This document shows positions 47,287-55,507 of a DNA stretch of 64,000 bases, in pieces; positions within the stretch are counted from its first letter, which is position 1; each line of letters opens with the position of its first letter. This DNA is from Bacteroidetes bacterium GWC2_46_850 (GTDB lineage Bacteria; Bacteroidota; Bacteroidia; Bacteroidales; Dysgonomonadaceae), in contig MENQ01000019.1 of the NCBI GenBank assembly GCA_001768325.1, forward strand, positions 1-64,000, in the 5' to 3' direction. Below the pieces are notes generated by a model. The model did no database searches and was not told where the DNA came from. It was given only the letters and a program-made list of their open reading frames with translations. A program made the position numbers and the translations under genes.

Positions 47287-48540
47287 ATGAGGGTAGAAAT
47301 TATTTCCATCGGAGACGAATTACTCATCGGACAGGTTGTGAACAGCAATGCTACATGGATGGGGCGTGAACTGACACAACAAGGCTTCAACATCACGGCG
47401 GTCACCTCCGTGGGAGATCAGGGTGACGACATCATCCGGTCAATCGATCACGCCTTCGAGCGGGCCGACATCATCCTGCTTACCGGCGGTGTGGGACCGA
47501 CGACCGATGATATCACCAAACATACGCTATGCCGGTATTTTCATACCGCCCTGGAGTTTAATGATGACGTGTTGCAGCAAATAGAATCTCTTTTTTTAAG
47601 CAGAAACATCCAGCTAAATCAACTCACCCGCAAACAGGCGTATGTGCCGGTAGGCGCCACAGTGATACAGAATAAGGTAGGCACAGCGCCCATACTCTGG
47701 TTCAGAAAAGAGGAAAAGGTGTTGATATCCATGCCGGGGGTTCCTTTTGAAATGAGAACAACCATGCGGGATGATATCATCCCTCGTTTACAGACAGAAT
47801 TTCAGGCGGAGCGGTATCTGCAACGCACCTACCTTGTCGCAGGCATCACCGAGTCGGCCCTGGCTACCCGTCTTGCCGGATTTGAGACCCTGCTTCCTGC
47901 AGGGTTCACGCTGGCCTATCTCCCCTCTTTTGGTTTTATCCGGTTGCGATTATCGGTATGGGGTGAAATGCGTAAACCGGAAATGAAACAACAGGGACGC
48001 AAGCTGAAGCTACTCCTGGGCAAAGAGTTTGTCGCCCGAAGCGAGAAAAAGATCGAAGCACTCCTCGGGGAAAAGCTGCGCAAGCAACAGCTCACTGTCT
48101 CCACAGCCGAAAGCTGTACCGGCGGCTACATTGCACATCTGATTACCGCTGTGCCGGGAGCTTCGGACTACTTTGAAGGCAGCATCGTGTCATACGACAA
48201 CCGCATCAAGGAAGAGCTGTTGGATGTGGATAAACAAACAATCGAAAGAGATGGGGTTGTAAGCCGGGAAGTGGTGGAGCAGATGGCGCGGAATGTCGCC
48301 CATAAGCTGAAGACGGAATGCAGCATTGCTGTCTCCGGCATCATGGGCCCCGAGGGAGGAACCCGGGAGAAACCGGTAGGAACAGTCTGGATATGCACGA
48401 AACAGGCAGATGAATTAATCGCCGTGGAATACCATGTTGGCAGTAGCCGCGAAGAAAACATAGAACGTACGGCCAACCTGGCCATCATTCAGTTGATAAA
48501 GATGCTGACACGCAAACTGGTAAAAGAAATAAGCCGCTAA
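47287..48540 (+). CDS. cinA: CinA-family protein: MoCF-like domain plus nicotinamide-nucleotide amidase
   Basis: 417 residues from the ATG at 47287 (MRVEIISIGDELLIGQVVN). The N-terminal molybdopterin-binding-like domain has SIGDELLIGQ and LTGGVGPTTDDITKH. The C-terminal PncC domain has LTVSTAESCTGGYIAHLIT, GSIVSYDNRIKEELL and SGIMGPEGGTREKPVGTVWI. The C-terminal domain deamidates NMN to recycle NAD; the N-terminal domain often hydrolyses ADP-ribose. Its stop overlaps the convergent serS stop by four bases (CTAA). Confidence 0.94.
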   Translation: MRVEIISIGDELLIGQVVNSNATWMGRELTQQGFNITAVTSVGDQGDDIIRSIDHAFERADIILLTGGVGPTTDDITKHTLCRYFHTALEFNDDVLQQIESLFLSRNIQLNQLTRKQAYVPVGATVIQNKVGTAPILWFRKEEKVLISMPGVPFEMRTTMRDDIIPRLQTEFQAERYLQRTYLVAGITESALATRLAGFETLLPAGFTLAYLPSFGFIRLRLSVWGEMRKPEMKQQGRKLKLLLGKEFVARSEKKIEALLGEKLRKQQLTVSTAESCTGGYIAHLITAVPGASDYFEGSIVSYDNRIKEELLDVDKQTIERDGVVSREVVEQMARNVAHKLKTECSIAVSGIMGPEGGTREKPVGTVWICTKQADELIAVEYHVGSSREENIERTANLAIIQLIKMLTRKLVKEISR

Positions 48541-49808
48541 CTGATCAGTTCGAAACCACAATAAGCTGCCACCGCCCGTGGAATACGGATGCCTTCCGGT
48601 GACTGGTTATTTTCCAGCAGTGCCGCCATGATGCGGGGCAAAGCAAGGGCACTGCCATTGAGCGTATGACAGAGTTGCGTCTTGCGTTCTGCATCCCTGT
48701 AGCGGCATTTCAGCCGGTTTGCCTGGTAGCTCTCGAAGTTGGAGACGGAGCTCACCTCCAGCCAGCGTTTCTGTGCAGCGGAATAGACTTCGAAATCGAA
48801 TGTCAGCGCCGAGGTGAAACTCATGTCGCCACCGCAAAGACGAAGAATGCGCCAAGGCAACTCCAGTTTGTCCACCAGTGTTTGTACATAACGGACCATC
48901 TCATCCAGCCGTTCATAAGAATACTCGGGCTTCTCGATGCAGACGATCTCCACCTTGTCGAACTGATGCAACCTGTTTAACCCCCGTACATCTTTCCCGT
49001 AAGAACCCGCTTCACGACGGAAACAGGCGGAATAAGCCGTATTCTTCAGCGGCAACTCTTTTTCATCGATGATCACATCGCGGTACATGTTCGTAACGGG
49101 CACCTCGGCTGTAGGTATCAGGTAGAGGTCGTCCAACGTTGCATGGTACATCTGTCCCTCTTTGTCGGGTAGCTGGCCTGTACCAAACCCGGAGTCGCTG
49201 TTCACCACATAAGGCGGCTGTACCTCCAGAAACCCGGCATCACGGGCACTATCGAGAAAGAAGTTGATCAGTGCCCGTTGCAGACGGGCTCCTTTACCTT
49301 TATAGATGGGGAATCCTGCTCCGGTGATCTTCACTCCCAGCTCAAAGTCGATCAGGTCATATTTCTTAGCCAGTTCCCAGTGTGGCAGTGCATCGTCGGC
49401 CAGTACCGGCATCACTCCGCCCGTTTTTTCCACAAGATTGTCATCCGCTCCTTTTCCCTCGGGTACCGACTCGTGCGGGAGGTTGGGGACAGTAACCAGC
49501 AACTCTTCAATTTTGGTTGTCGCAGCTTTTAAAGTCTCCTCCAGCTGTCTGGCGGATTCTTTCAGTGCAACCACCTTCTCGCGGGCCGTTGCAGCCTCCT
49601 CCTTCTTGTTCTCTTTCATGAGGGATCCGATGGAACGTGACAAGGCATTGATCTCTCCCAACATGGTGTCGAGTGATGTCTGTGTACTGCGTCTTATTTC
49701 ATCGGAGGCAATTATCTGTGAGACTGTCTCTTTCGCATCGAAATGTTTTTTCGACAGGCGTTGAACTACTTCTTCGGGATTATCGTTGATTACTTTCAGT
49801 GTGAGCAT
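48537..49808 (-). CDS. serS: Seryl-tRNA synthetase
   Basis: 423 residues from the ATG at 49808 (MLTLKVINDNPEEVVQRLSKK). Upstream in-frame codons include a hydrophobic stretch that is not part of the enzyme. The N-terminal tRNA-binding coiled coil spans about residues 30-100. The catalytic core has FGTGQLPDKEGQMYHA, motif 2 in ACFRREAGSYGKDVRGLNRLH, and motif 3 in LNGSALALPRIMAALLEN. Class IIa, cytosolic. A minus-strand TATCTTTG lies at 49848-49855. Confidence 0.97.
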   Translation of the reverse strand: MLTLKVINDNPEEVVQRLSKKHFDAKETVSQIIASDEIRRSTQTSLDTMLGEINALSRSIGSLMKENKKEEAATAREKVVALKESARQLEETLKAATTKIEELLVTVPNLPHESVPEGKGADDNLVEKTGGVMPVLADDALPHWELAKKYDLIDFELGVKITGAGFPIYKGKGARLQRALINFFLDSARDAGFLEVQPPYVVNSDSGFGTGQLPDKEGQMYHATLDDLYLIPTAEVPVTNMYRDVIIDEKELPLKNTAYSACFRREAGSYGKDVRGLNRLHQFDKVEIVCIEKPEYSYERLDEMVRYVQTLVDKLELPWRILRLCGGDMSFTSALTFDFEVYSAAQKRWLEVSSVSNFESYQANRLKCRYRDAERKTQLCHTLNGSALALPRIMAALLENNQSPEGIRIPRAVAAYCGFELIS

Positions 49809-49847
49809 AGAAAAATTCACGAAACGTTTTTGACTCTTTTCAGTGCG

Positions 49848-49855
49848 CAAAGATA
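49848..49855 (-). promoter_or_regulatory. -7 element for serS
   Basis: TATCTTTG on the minus strand, 39 bases upstream of the serS ATG. Confidence 0.5.
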
Positions 49856-49947
49856 TAAAAAATATCAACGCAACTAAATAGGCGGCTGTCGATATTTTGT
49901 CAGCCACATCGTTGCGTAGATTCACGTAAACATCCCGAGAAGTCTAA

Positions 49948-50085
49948 TTAAAATAGTTGAAAGTGGAGCGTTTCGCGCAGTTCCCTCTCTTTTTGTTTTT
50001 TCTGGCGATAATAACGGGACACATAATAAGCAAACCCGGCAAAAACGCCCACCATCACAATGTCTTTGATTGTACTATTCTTCAT
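49948..50085 (-). CDS. 45-residue membrane microprotein, unknown
   Basis: An ATG at 50085 opens a frame of 45 codons ending TAA at 49948. The protein starts MKNSTIKDIVMVGVFAGF, one short hydrophobic helix (IVMVGVFAGFAYYV, about residues 9-22), then a strongly basic stretch (SRYYRQKKQKERELRE) and ends LHFQLF. This looks like a single-pass, N-out or N-in inner-membrane microprotein with a charged cytosolic tail. It lies alone in the 395-base gap between tilS and serS, on the same strand as both. Codon use is ordinary. No family assignment. It could be a spurious frame, but length, composition and start are plausible. Confidence 0.55.
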   Translation of the reverse strand: MKNSTIKDIVMVGVFAGFAYYVSRYYRQKKQKERELRETLHFQLF

Positions 50086-50203
50086 GATCACTACGTTGTT
50101 TATTTTCTATAACAAAAAAAATGTAATTAGGTTTTACAGGTAAGATGCAAAACCAAGAAAAAAGTTGCACCGAAAGCGGAAAAAGTTTCTTTCTGGAACC
50201 ATT

Positions 50204-51523
50204 TTACGCGTTTTCGGACAATGCAATGTAAAATATGGTGGCAGTACGCTCCGTGACCCTGAACCGATCATCGGGCCGTTCTCCCACAATCCAGACAATC
50301 TCCTCGCCCGAGAGCAGCACCCAGGCATCTTCTTTCTCTTTCAGATTAAATTTGCGGTCAGTGAAGTAATCACTTAACTTCTTCCTGCCTTTCATGCCAA
50401 AAGGTATGAACCAGTCGCCCTGTCGCCACTTACGGAGAATGAGCGGAAACTTCAGCCGGTCATAATCGGCATAGAGGAAGCGCTTGTCGCGTTGAATGTC
50501 TACCGGCAAAGACAAGGTGCGAAAGGTGAGATGCAGCGGGTTGAAGATCTCTTCGGTCCGTGTTTCAATCAGGAAAGTCTGATCCGTTGCAGCAACATCA
50601 GATAGCCTGTCGATGAGGAAGTAATCACGGTCTTTGATTACCCGGTATGGCTCTGCATAAAAGATCCTTCCCGGTTCGGCATCCATGCTTCTGCAGATAT
50701 CCCGTATAGGGGATGGGCCGAAACCCATCGGCGCAAGCAGCTCAAACAGGACCGACAGGGGGGAGGGTGTCTTGCGCAGTGCCTGAATATTGATTCGATT
50801 GTCTTTAAAAACACGCTCTATCGATTCTCTTACAGAGGCGCTGTATACCTTTTCCGCTTCTGCCAACTGCTGTGTGGTACGATAAATAGTTTCCTTCACC
50901 GACGGATTCAGTTCCTCCAGGAGGGGTATGACATGCAGTCGAAGCGCGTTTCTGAGATATAAATCATCATTGTTGGTGCTGTCAGTCATGTACGGGATGT
51001 CGCGCTCTGCCATGTATCGGGCAATCTCTTCGCGCGAAACACACAGCAATGGTCGCACCACCCGGTTATTTTTGGGAGAGATACCGGTAAGCCCTTTGAT
51101 GCCGGTGCCTCGAATAAGATTTAGCAGTACCGTCTCCACCGAGTCATTCCTGTGATGTGCCACGGCGATGGCCGCTGCACGGTGTTGCACCCGTATCATC
51201 TCAAACCAGCGGTAACGCAGCTCACGGGCAGCCATTTCGATGGATATCTTTTTATCGGATGCATACTGCCGGGTATCAAAATCGACCGAGACAAAAGGGA
51301 CATCCACACTTTTACACCATCGTTCCACAAACTCCTCATCCCGGTGCGATTCCTCTCCCCGAAGATGAAAGTTACAATGGGCAGCCACACACCGGTAACC
51401 CAGCAAGATGAGTATGTCGAGCAACGCCATGGAGTCCATTCCCCCGCTCAGGCCGACGATGACTGTGGCCTCCGTGGAGAGCAGACTCTCTTTCTCTATG
51501 AATGAACGAATCGTGTCAATCAT
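50204..51523 (-). CDS. tilS: tRNA(Ile)-lysidine synthase
   Basis: 439 residues from the ATG at 51523; a TTG 12 bases upstream is less likely. The PP-loop is VIVGLSGGMDSMALLD (SGGxDS), followed by HCNFHLRGEESHRDE and AVAHHRNDSVETVLLNLIRGTG, diagnostic of TilS. A C-terminal substrate-binding domain closes with RKWRQGDWFIPFGMKGRKKLSDYF. It makes lysidine at C34 of the AUA-reading tRNA-Ile, an essential step. A TACTTTTG promoter element lies at 51551-51558. Confidence 0.95.
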   Translation of the reverse strand: MIDTIRSFIEKESLLSTEATVIVGLSGGMDSMALLDILILLGYRCVAAHCNFHLRGEESHRDEEFVERWCKSVDVPFVSVDFDTRQYASDKKISIEMAARELRYRWFEMIRVQHRAAAIAVAHHRNDSVETVLLNLIRGTGIKGLTGISPKNNRVVRPLLCVSREEIARYMAERDIPYMTDSTNNDDLYLRNALRLHVIPLLEELNPSVKETIYRTTQQLAEAEKVYSASVRESIERVFKDNRINIQALRKTPSPLSVLFELLAPMGFGPSPIRDICRSMDAEPGRIFYAEPYRVIKDRDYFLIDRLSDVAATDQTFLIETRTEEIFNPLHLTFRTLSLPVDIQRDKRFLYADYDRLKFPLILRKWRQGDWFIPFGMKGRKKLSDYFTDRKFNLKEKEDAWVLLSGEEIVWIVGERPDDRFRVTERTATIFYIALSENA

Positions 51524-51550
51524 CTTTTTAGGCAATCAGCAATGTGAAAA

Positions 51551-51558
51551 CAAAAGTA
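51551..51558 (-). promoter_or_regulatory. -7 element for tilS
   Basis: TACTTTTG on the minus strand, 27 bases upstream of the tilS ATG; divergent to the pheS promoter. Confidence 0.5.
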
Positions 51559-51607
51559 CGAAATTAATTCTTTACCCGAAAACAGGGCCAAATTGCCATA
51601 AAAAGTG

Positions 51608-51615
51608 TATTTTTG
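51608..51615 (+). promoter_or_regulatory. -7 element for pheS
   Basis: TATTTTTG, 33 bases before the pheS ATG, with a TTG about 15 bases upstream. No T-box or leader peptide fits in the short gap. Confidence 0.5.
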
Positions 51616-51648
51616 TGCTTAATATTAATGGTTAAGTGATTTAGCATA

Positions 51649-52668
51649 ATGATAGAAAAGATTAAGGCTCTCCTTTCCGAAATAGAGCATTTGACAGTAT
51701 CTACGGGCGATGAACTGGAGGCAGCACGCATCAAATACCTGAGTAAAAAGGGTATTATCTCCACGCTAATGGACGATTTCCGTACTGTACCGGCTGAGCA
51801 GAAAAGGGAGATGGGCATGCGTGTGAACGAACTAAAGCAAAAGGCCACAGAGAAAATTCAAATGCTGAAAGAACAATTCGATCATAGTCATTCAGCCATC
51901 GCAGAAACCGACCTGTCCCGTACTGCCTATCCCGTTTCATTGGGTACACGACATCCGATATCGATCGTCAAAGAAGAGATCGCCGATATCTTTAAGCGGC
52001 TCGGTTTCTCCATTGCGGAAGGTCCGGAAGTGGAGGACGACTGGCATGTATTCTCTTCACTGAACTTTGCAGAGGATCATCCCGCCCGCGACATGCAGGA
52101 TACCTTCTTCATACAGCACGATCCCCAGATCGTGTTGCGCACACATACCTCGTCGGTGCAGACACGCGTGATGGAAAATACGGAACCGCCCATTCGCATC
52201 ATCTGCCCGGGCCGTGTATACAGGAACGAGGCAATTTCCTACCGGGCTCACTGCTTTTTTCACCAGGTGGAAGCTTTATATATCGATAAGGATGTATCAT
52301 TTGCCGACCTGAAGCAGGCACTGCTTTTCTTTGCCAAGGAGATGTTCGGCGAACATACCCGCATCAGGCTGCGTCCCTCCTATTTCCCGTTTACCGAACC
52401 AAGTGCTGAGATGGATATCTCCTGCAACATCTGCGGAGGAAAGGGATGCCCCTTCTGTAAACATACCGGGTGGGTAGAAATCCTGGGATGCGGCATGGTG
52501 GACCCCAACGTGCTGGAAAACTGCGGTATCGACAGCAAAATTTATTCCGGTTATGCATTGGGAATGGGTATTGAGCGTATTACCAACCTCAAGTATCAGG
52601 TGAAAGATCTGCGGATGTTCTCGGAGAACGACGTACGTTTTCTGTCTCAGTTCCAATCGGCCTACTGA
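51649..52668 (+). CDS. pheS: Phenylalanyl-tRNA synthetase alpha subunit
   Basis: 339 residues. The N-terminal coiled coil (residues 1-85) binds tRNA-Phe; the core has motif 1 region GTRHPISIVKEEIADIF, GPEVEDDWHVFSSLNF, motif 2 in RTHTSSVQTRVME/GRVYRNEAISYRAHCFFHQVE and motif 3 in GYALGMGIERITNLKY. A CNICGGKGCPFCKHTG block with four cysteines is a zinc-site-like insert near residue 263; this is seen in Bacteroidota PheS. pheT is not adjacent, so alpha and beta are made from separate loci. Confidence 0.96.
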   Translation: MIEKIKALLSEIEHLTVSTGDELEAARIKYLSKKGIISTLMDDFRTVPAEQKREMGMRVNELKQKATEKIQMLKEQFDHSHSAIAETDLSRTAYPVSLGTRHPISIVKEEIADIFKRLGFSIAEGPEVEDDWHVFSSLNFAEDHPARDMQDTFFIQHDPQIVLRTHTSSVQTRVMENTEPPIRIICPGRVYRNEAISYRAHCFFHQVEALYIDKDVSFADLKQALLFFAKEMFGEHTRIRLRPSYFPFTEPSAEMDISCNICGGKGCPFCKHTGWVEILGCGMVDPNVLENCGIDSKIYSGYALGMGIERITNLKYQVKDLRMFSENDVRFLSQFQSAY

Positions 52669-52673
52669 TATTT

Positions 52674-52760
52674 GCACGTCGTGCGTTAGTTGCTTCGCGT
52701 GATTCGGCTTCGCCGTTAGTGGCTCACTGCGTTCACGTTATTCGCGCTTCGCGCGTTACT
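52674..52760. repeat. Cluster of micro-hairpins spaced by GTTAGT
   Basis: Short GC-rich palindromes GCACGTCGTGC (52674-52684), CGGCTTCGCCG (52705-52715) and CGCGCTTCGCGCG (52743-52755), with a TGCTTCGCG and a GGCTCACTGCGTT in between, are each followed by a GTTAGT-like word (52685, 52715, 52737 GTTATT, 52755 GTTACT). It fills most of the gap between pheS and the DUF4831 gene and encodes nothing. Confidence 0.7.
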
Positions 52761-52793
52761 ACTGAATTACAACCGAATAACTATTAAACAACA

Positions 52794-53870
52794 ATGGATA
52801 TCAGATATTTTCTTCTTTCGGCTTTCATTTTGGCATCCACAGGCATACAGGCGCAAAAGACAACACGTGTGAATGCCATCAAGGCCAACGATTACGGTGT
52901 GATTTACACACTACCAAAGACATCGTTTGAAATCACATTGCTGATAAAAAAAAGCAGTTACCGGCGTGGTGATTTCTATCCTTATGCGCAACGTTACCTG
53001 GGGATTGATAATCCGGTAACCGAAGACAGGGTTATCCACACGCTCGAGGATATATCCGTCAGAAACAAGGGCATACCCGATAAGAACAATTCGTTTATGG
53101 TACAATTTCAGTCCAAAAGCTTCGAGCCTTATGTTTACCTGCGTGAGGACGGACTGATCGTCGCAATCAATGGTGAACTGGAGAACGAAACCGAGGAAGA
53201 AAAATCGCTGCCTCCAGGAGAGAACCCCACGGTGAACCCACGGCGGTTTCTATCTCAGGAGACACTCATGGCGGGGTCTGTAGCCAAGCAGGCCGAACTG
53301 GTGGCACGACAGATATTCGACCTGCGCCGCAGCCGTACCGATATCCTCACGGGCGAAGCTGAGAGCATGCCACCCGACGGAAATGCTTATAAAGTGGTGA
53401 TGGACGAAATAAATTTGCAGGAAAAGGCACTGACGGAACTTTTTGCCGGCAACCTGCAGACAGAATACTTTGTCCGCACCTATACCATTGTCCCCGATGC
53501 GGGGGATATCGACAAAATGGTGGTAGCCCGCTTCTCCACGAAGCTGGGCCCTGTGGATGCCGATGATCTTGCCGGGGAACCCATTCTACTTACGTTGCAA
53601 AACAGGACTCCCGAAATCAAACCTCAATTACCGGAGCGTGATCTGAAGCGGCTGGAGACGAAACTCACCGAAGGAGTTGTATACAACATCCCGGGAAAAG
53701 CGTTGCTGACCATCGAATTCAGAAACAAAACCATCACAGAAATGGAAGCCGATGTCGTTCAGTATGGCTCACAGGATGTGCTGACAAAAAAAATGTTCGA
53801 CAACATGAAGAAACCTATTCAGGTTTTCTTCTACCCCGAGTTGGGCGCCATAAAACAAATTATTCAGTAA
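52794..53870 (+). CDS. DUF4831 exported protein
   Basis: 358 residues with a signal peptide (YFLLSAFILASTGIQA-Q). DUF4831 traits include GVIYTLPKTSFEITLLIKK near residue 36, RFLSQETLMAGSVAKQAELV, and a beta-rich C-terminal half ending VFFYPELGAIKQI. Members are found only in Bacteroidota and have no known function. The stop TAA overlaps the next start by one base (TAATG), so it is coupled with the following lipoprotein gene. Probably periplasmic or outer-membrane associated. Confidence 0.85.
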   Translation: MDIRYFLLSAFILASTGIQAQKTTRVNAIKANDYGVIYTLPKTSFEITLLIKKSSYRRGDFYPYAQRYLGIDNPVTEDRVIHTLEDISVRNKGIPDKNNSFMVQFQSKSFEPYVYLREDGLIVAINGELENETEEEKSLPPGENPTVNPRRFLSQETLMAGSVAKQAELVARQIFDLRRSRTDILTGEAESMPPDGNAYKVVMDEINLQEKALTELFAGNLQTEYFVRTYTIVPDAGDIDKMVVARFSTKLGPVDADDLAGEPILLTLQNRTPEIKPQLPERDLKRLETKLTEGVVYNIPGKALLTIEFRNKTITEMEADVVQYGSQDVLTKKMFDNMKKPIQVFFYPELGAIKQIIQ

Positions 53871-54724
53871 TGAAGAGAAACATTTTATCAACCGCTTTAC
53901 TGGCACTCTTTACAGCCGGTTTGATTTCTTCGTGCAACAATATGGGAGGCAGAGAGAAAAAAGGGGAGATTGTGTATGACAGCATTATCGTAAAACAACA
54001 GATACCACTGCTTCACGAGAATGATACAACGTTGCCCTTTGCCGATGTGAGTGTCTCTTTTACCTATCCCGTAAAATTTCGTGACGAGGTGAGCCTGGCA
54101 AGATTGCAGACAATTTTTAAAGGTACCTTTTTCGGCAGCATGGAATTTGATGACCTGACGCCAGAGGTGGCCATGGATGAATATATCGGCAGATACAGCG
54201 AGCGTTACAAATCATTGTCGAATATGTACTATGAAGATAAAGCACGTCTGGAAGGCACTGTACCAGCCTGGTACTGGTATTATATGAATACCCGCAACAA
54301 GGTTGTGTTTCAGGATGATTCCCTGCTCAGCTACGCTGTTGAATACAGCGATTACGAGGGTGGAGCGCACGGATCGTATCGCATTACATACACCAACATC
54401 GACCTGAACAGGCTGGTGACCCTGACGGAGGAGGATCTCTTCATACCGGACTACTACAGACCGCTCACGGAAAAGATTGTAGAGGCACTCATGCGGAGTT
54501 ATGGGGTCAGTGAGCCCGATTCACTCCTGACAAAAGGATTTTTCACCATCGAAGATATTGTTCCCAACAACAATTTCTGGATAAATCGGGAGGGTATTCA
54601 CTACACCTACAATCAGTATGAGATTGCCCCATATGCCATGGGTGCGATTGATGTAGCGATACCCTATACCGAATTGGAAGATATTCTTCTTTACATGCCG
54701 GTAGCACGTTTAAACTCAAGATAA
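53870..54724 (+). CDS. DUF3298 lipoprotein
   Basis: 284 residues with a lipobox signal (LLALFTAGLISSC, Cys at about 22). The C-terminal part has the DUF3298/RsiV-like core: YAVEYSDYEGGAHGSYRITYTNIDL, then LTEEDLFIPDYYRPL and the closing YNQYEIAPYAMGAIDVAIPYTEL. RsiV-like members bind lysozyme or polysaccharides. Ends 34 bases inside the convergent YceI gene's coding region. It is coupled to the DUF4831 gene, which suggests a joint envelope function, not known. Confidence 0.82.
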   Translation: MKRNILSTALLALFTAGLISSCNNMGGREKKGEIVYDSIIVKQQIPLLHENDTTLPFADVSVSFTYPVKFRDEVSLARLQTIFKGTFFGSMEFDDLTPEVAMDEYIGRYSERYKSLSNMYYEDKARLEGTVPAWYWYYMNTRNKVVFQDDSLLSYAVEYSDYEGGAHGSYRITYTNIDLNRLVTLTEEDLFIPDYYRPLTEKIVEALMRSYGVSEPDSLLTKGFFTIEDIVPNNNFWINREGIHYTYNQYEIAPYAMGAIDVAIPYTELEDILLYMPVARLNSR

Positions 54725-55269
54725 AGCGTAATTGCCACCTCCTTGCCGACGCCCAGGCCATCGGGATCATAAGCTACATGATAATCGAGCCGATTGATCT
54801 TGTTTTTGGCAATAAATCCGGCGGTCTCCGTTCCGTCCTGTCCTTTTACCGTTCCACCGTACACGACGTCGAAAATGACATCTTTTGTCACATCCTTGAT
54901 CTGAAGTTTTCCGTGAAGTTTATAGTTTTTGTCATCCACCTTCTCAATGCGCGAACTCTCGAAAGTCATGGCAGGATACTTTTCCACATCAAAGAAATCA
55001 GCACTCCTGAGGTGATCGTCGCGCATGGATACACTGGTGTTCACACTGGCTGTCTTCACATTGAAGAAAACGCGGGCTTCTTCCATTTTATCAGGATTGC
55101 CGATGATTCCGCCATCGAACTTCTCAAATTTGCCATTGACAAATGTGATGCCCATGTGCTTTACCTTGAAGTTTACAGAGGTGTGTGCAGGGTCTACCTT
55201 GTAAGGAGATTGTGCCATCAGCCCCAGGCCGATAAAAAAGGCGATCAGTAAGAGGGTCTTTCTTTTCAT
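54691..55269 (-). CDS. YceI-family periplasmic protein
   Basis: 192 residues with a signal peptide (LLLIAFFIGLGLMA-Q). Lipocalin-like YceI motifs are clear: YKVDPAHTSVNFKVKHMGI (residues about 22-40), FFNVKTASVNTSVSMRDDHLRSADFFDVEKYP and GKLQIKDVTKDVIFDVVYGG. Members bind polyisoprenoids or other amphiphiles in the periplasm; here the ligand is unknown. It converges on, and overlaps by 34 bases, the DUF3298 gene. Confidence 0.92.
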   Translation of the reverse strand: MKRKTLLLIAFFIGLGLMAQSPYKVDPAHTSVNFKVKHMGITFVNGKFEKFDGGIIGNPDKMEEARVFFNVKTASVNTSVSMRDDHLRSADFFDVEKYPAMTFESSRIEKVDDKNYKLHGKLQIKDVTKDVIFDVVYGGTVKGQDGTETAGFIAKNKINRLDYHVAYDPDGLGVGKEVAITLYLEFKRATGM

Positions 55270-55400
55270 ACAATTTAAATTATAATTGGTTGTTTTTGAT
55301 AATTAAAATTTTCATTTACTACCTTTTAACATAGAACGGATGTCAATTGTTCATCTATGGAATTACCTTTCGCCGATAGAATAAATTGATGAAAAAGCAT

Positions 55401-55408
55401 TATCTTTG
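55401..55408 (+). promoter_or_regulatory. -7 element for sufB
   Basis: TATCTTTG, 99 bases before the sufB ATG. The 5' leader contains no recognised riboswitch. Confidence 0.5.
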
Positions 55409-55507
55409 TACAACAAAAGCAACCAGGCAATTGTTACTTCCTATGCAGGACATATGCTGCCTGTCTTTTTGAACGGGTAGATCACCCAGAATATATATAA
55501 GAAAGTT

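Noticed and set aside
49809-49925. N-terminal extension of serS with a hydrophobic stretch
   Set aside because: SerRS starts at MLTLKVI with its coiled coil; the extension covers the promoter element and is unlike the family.
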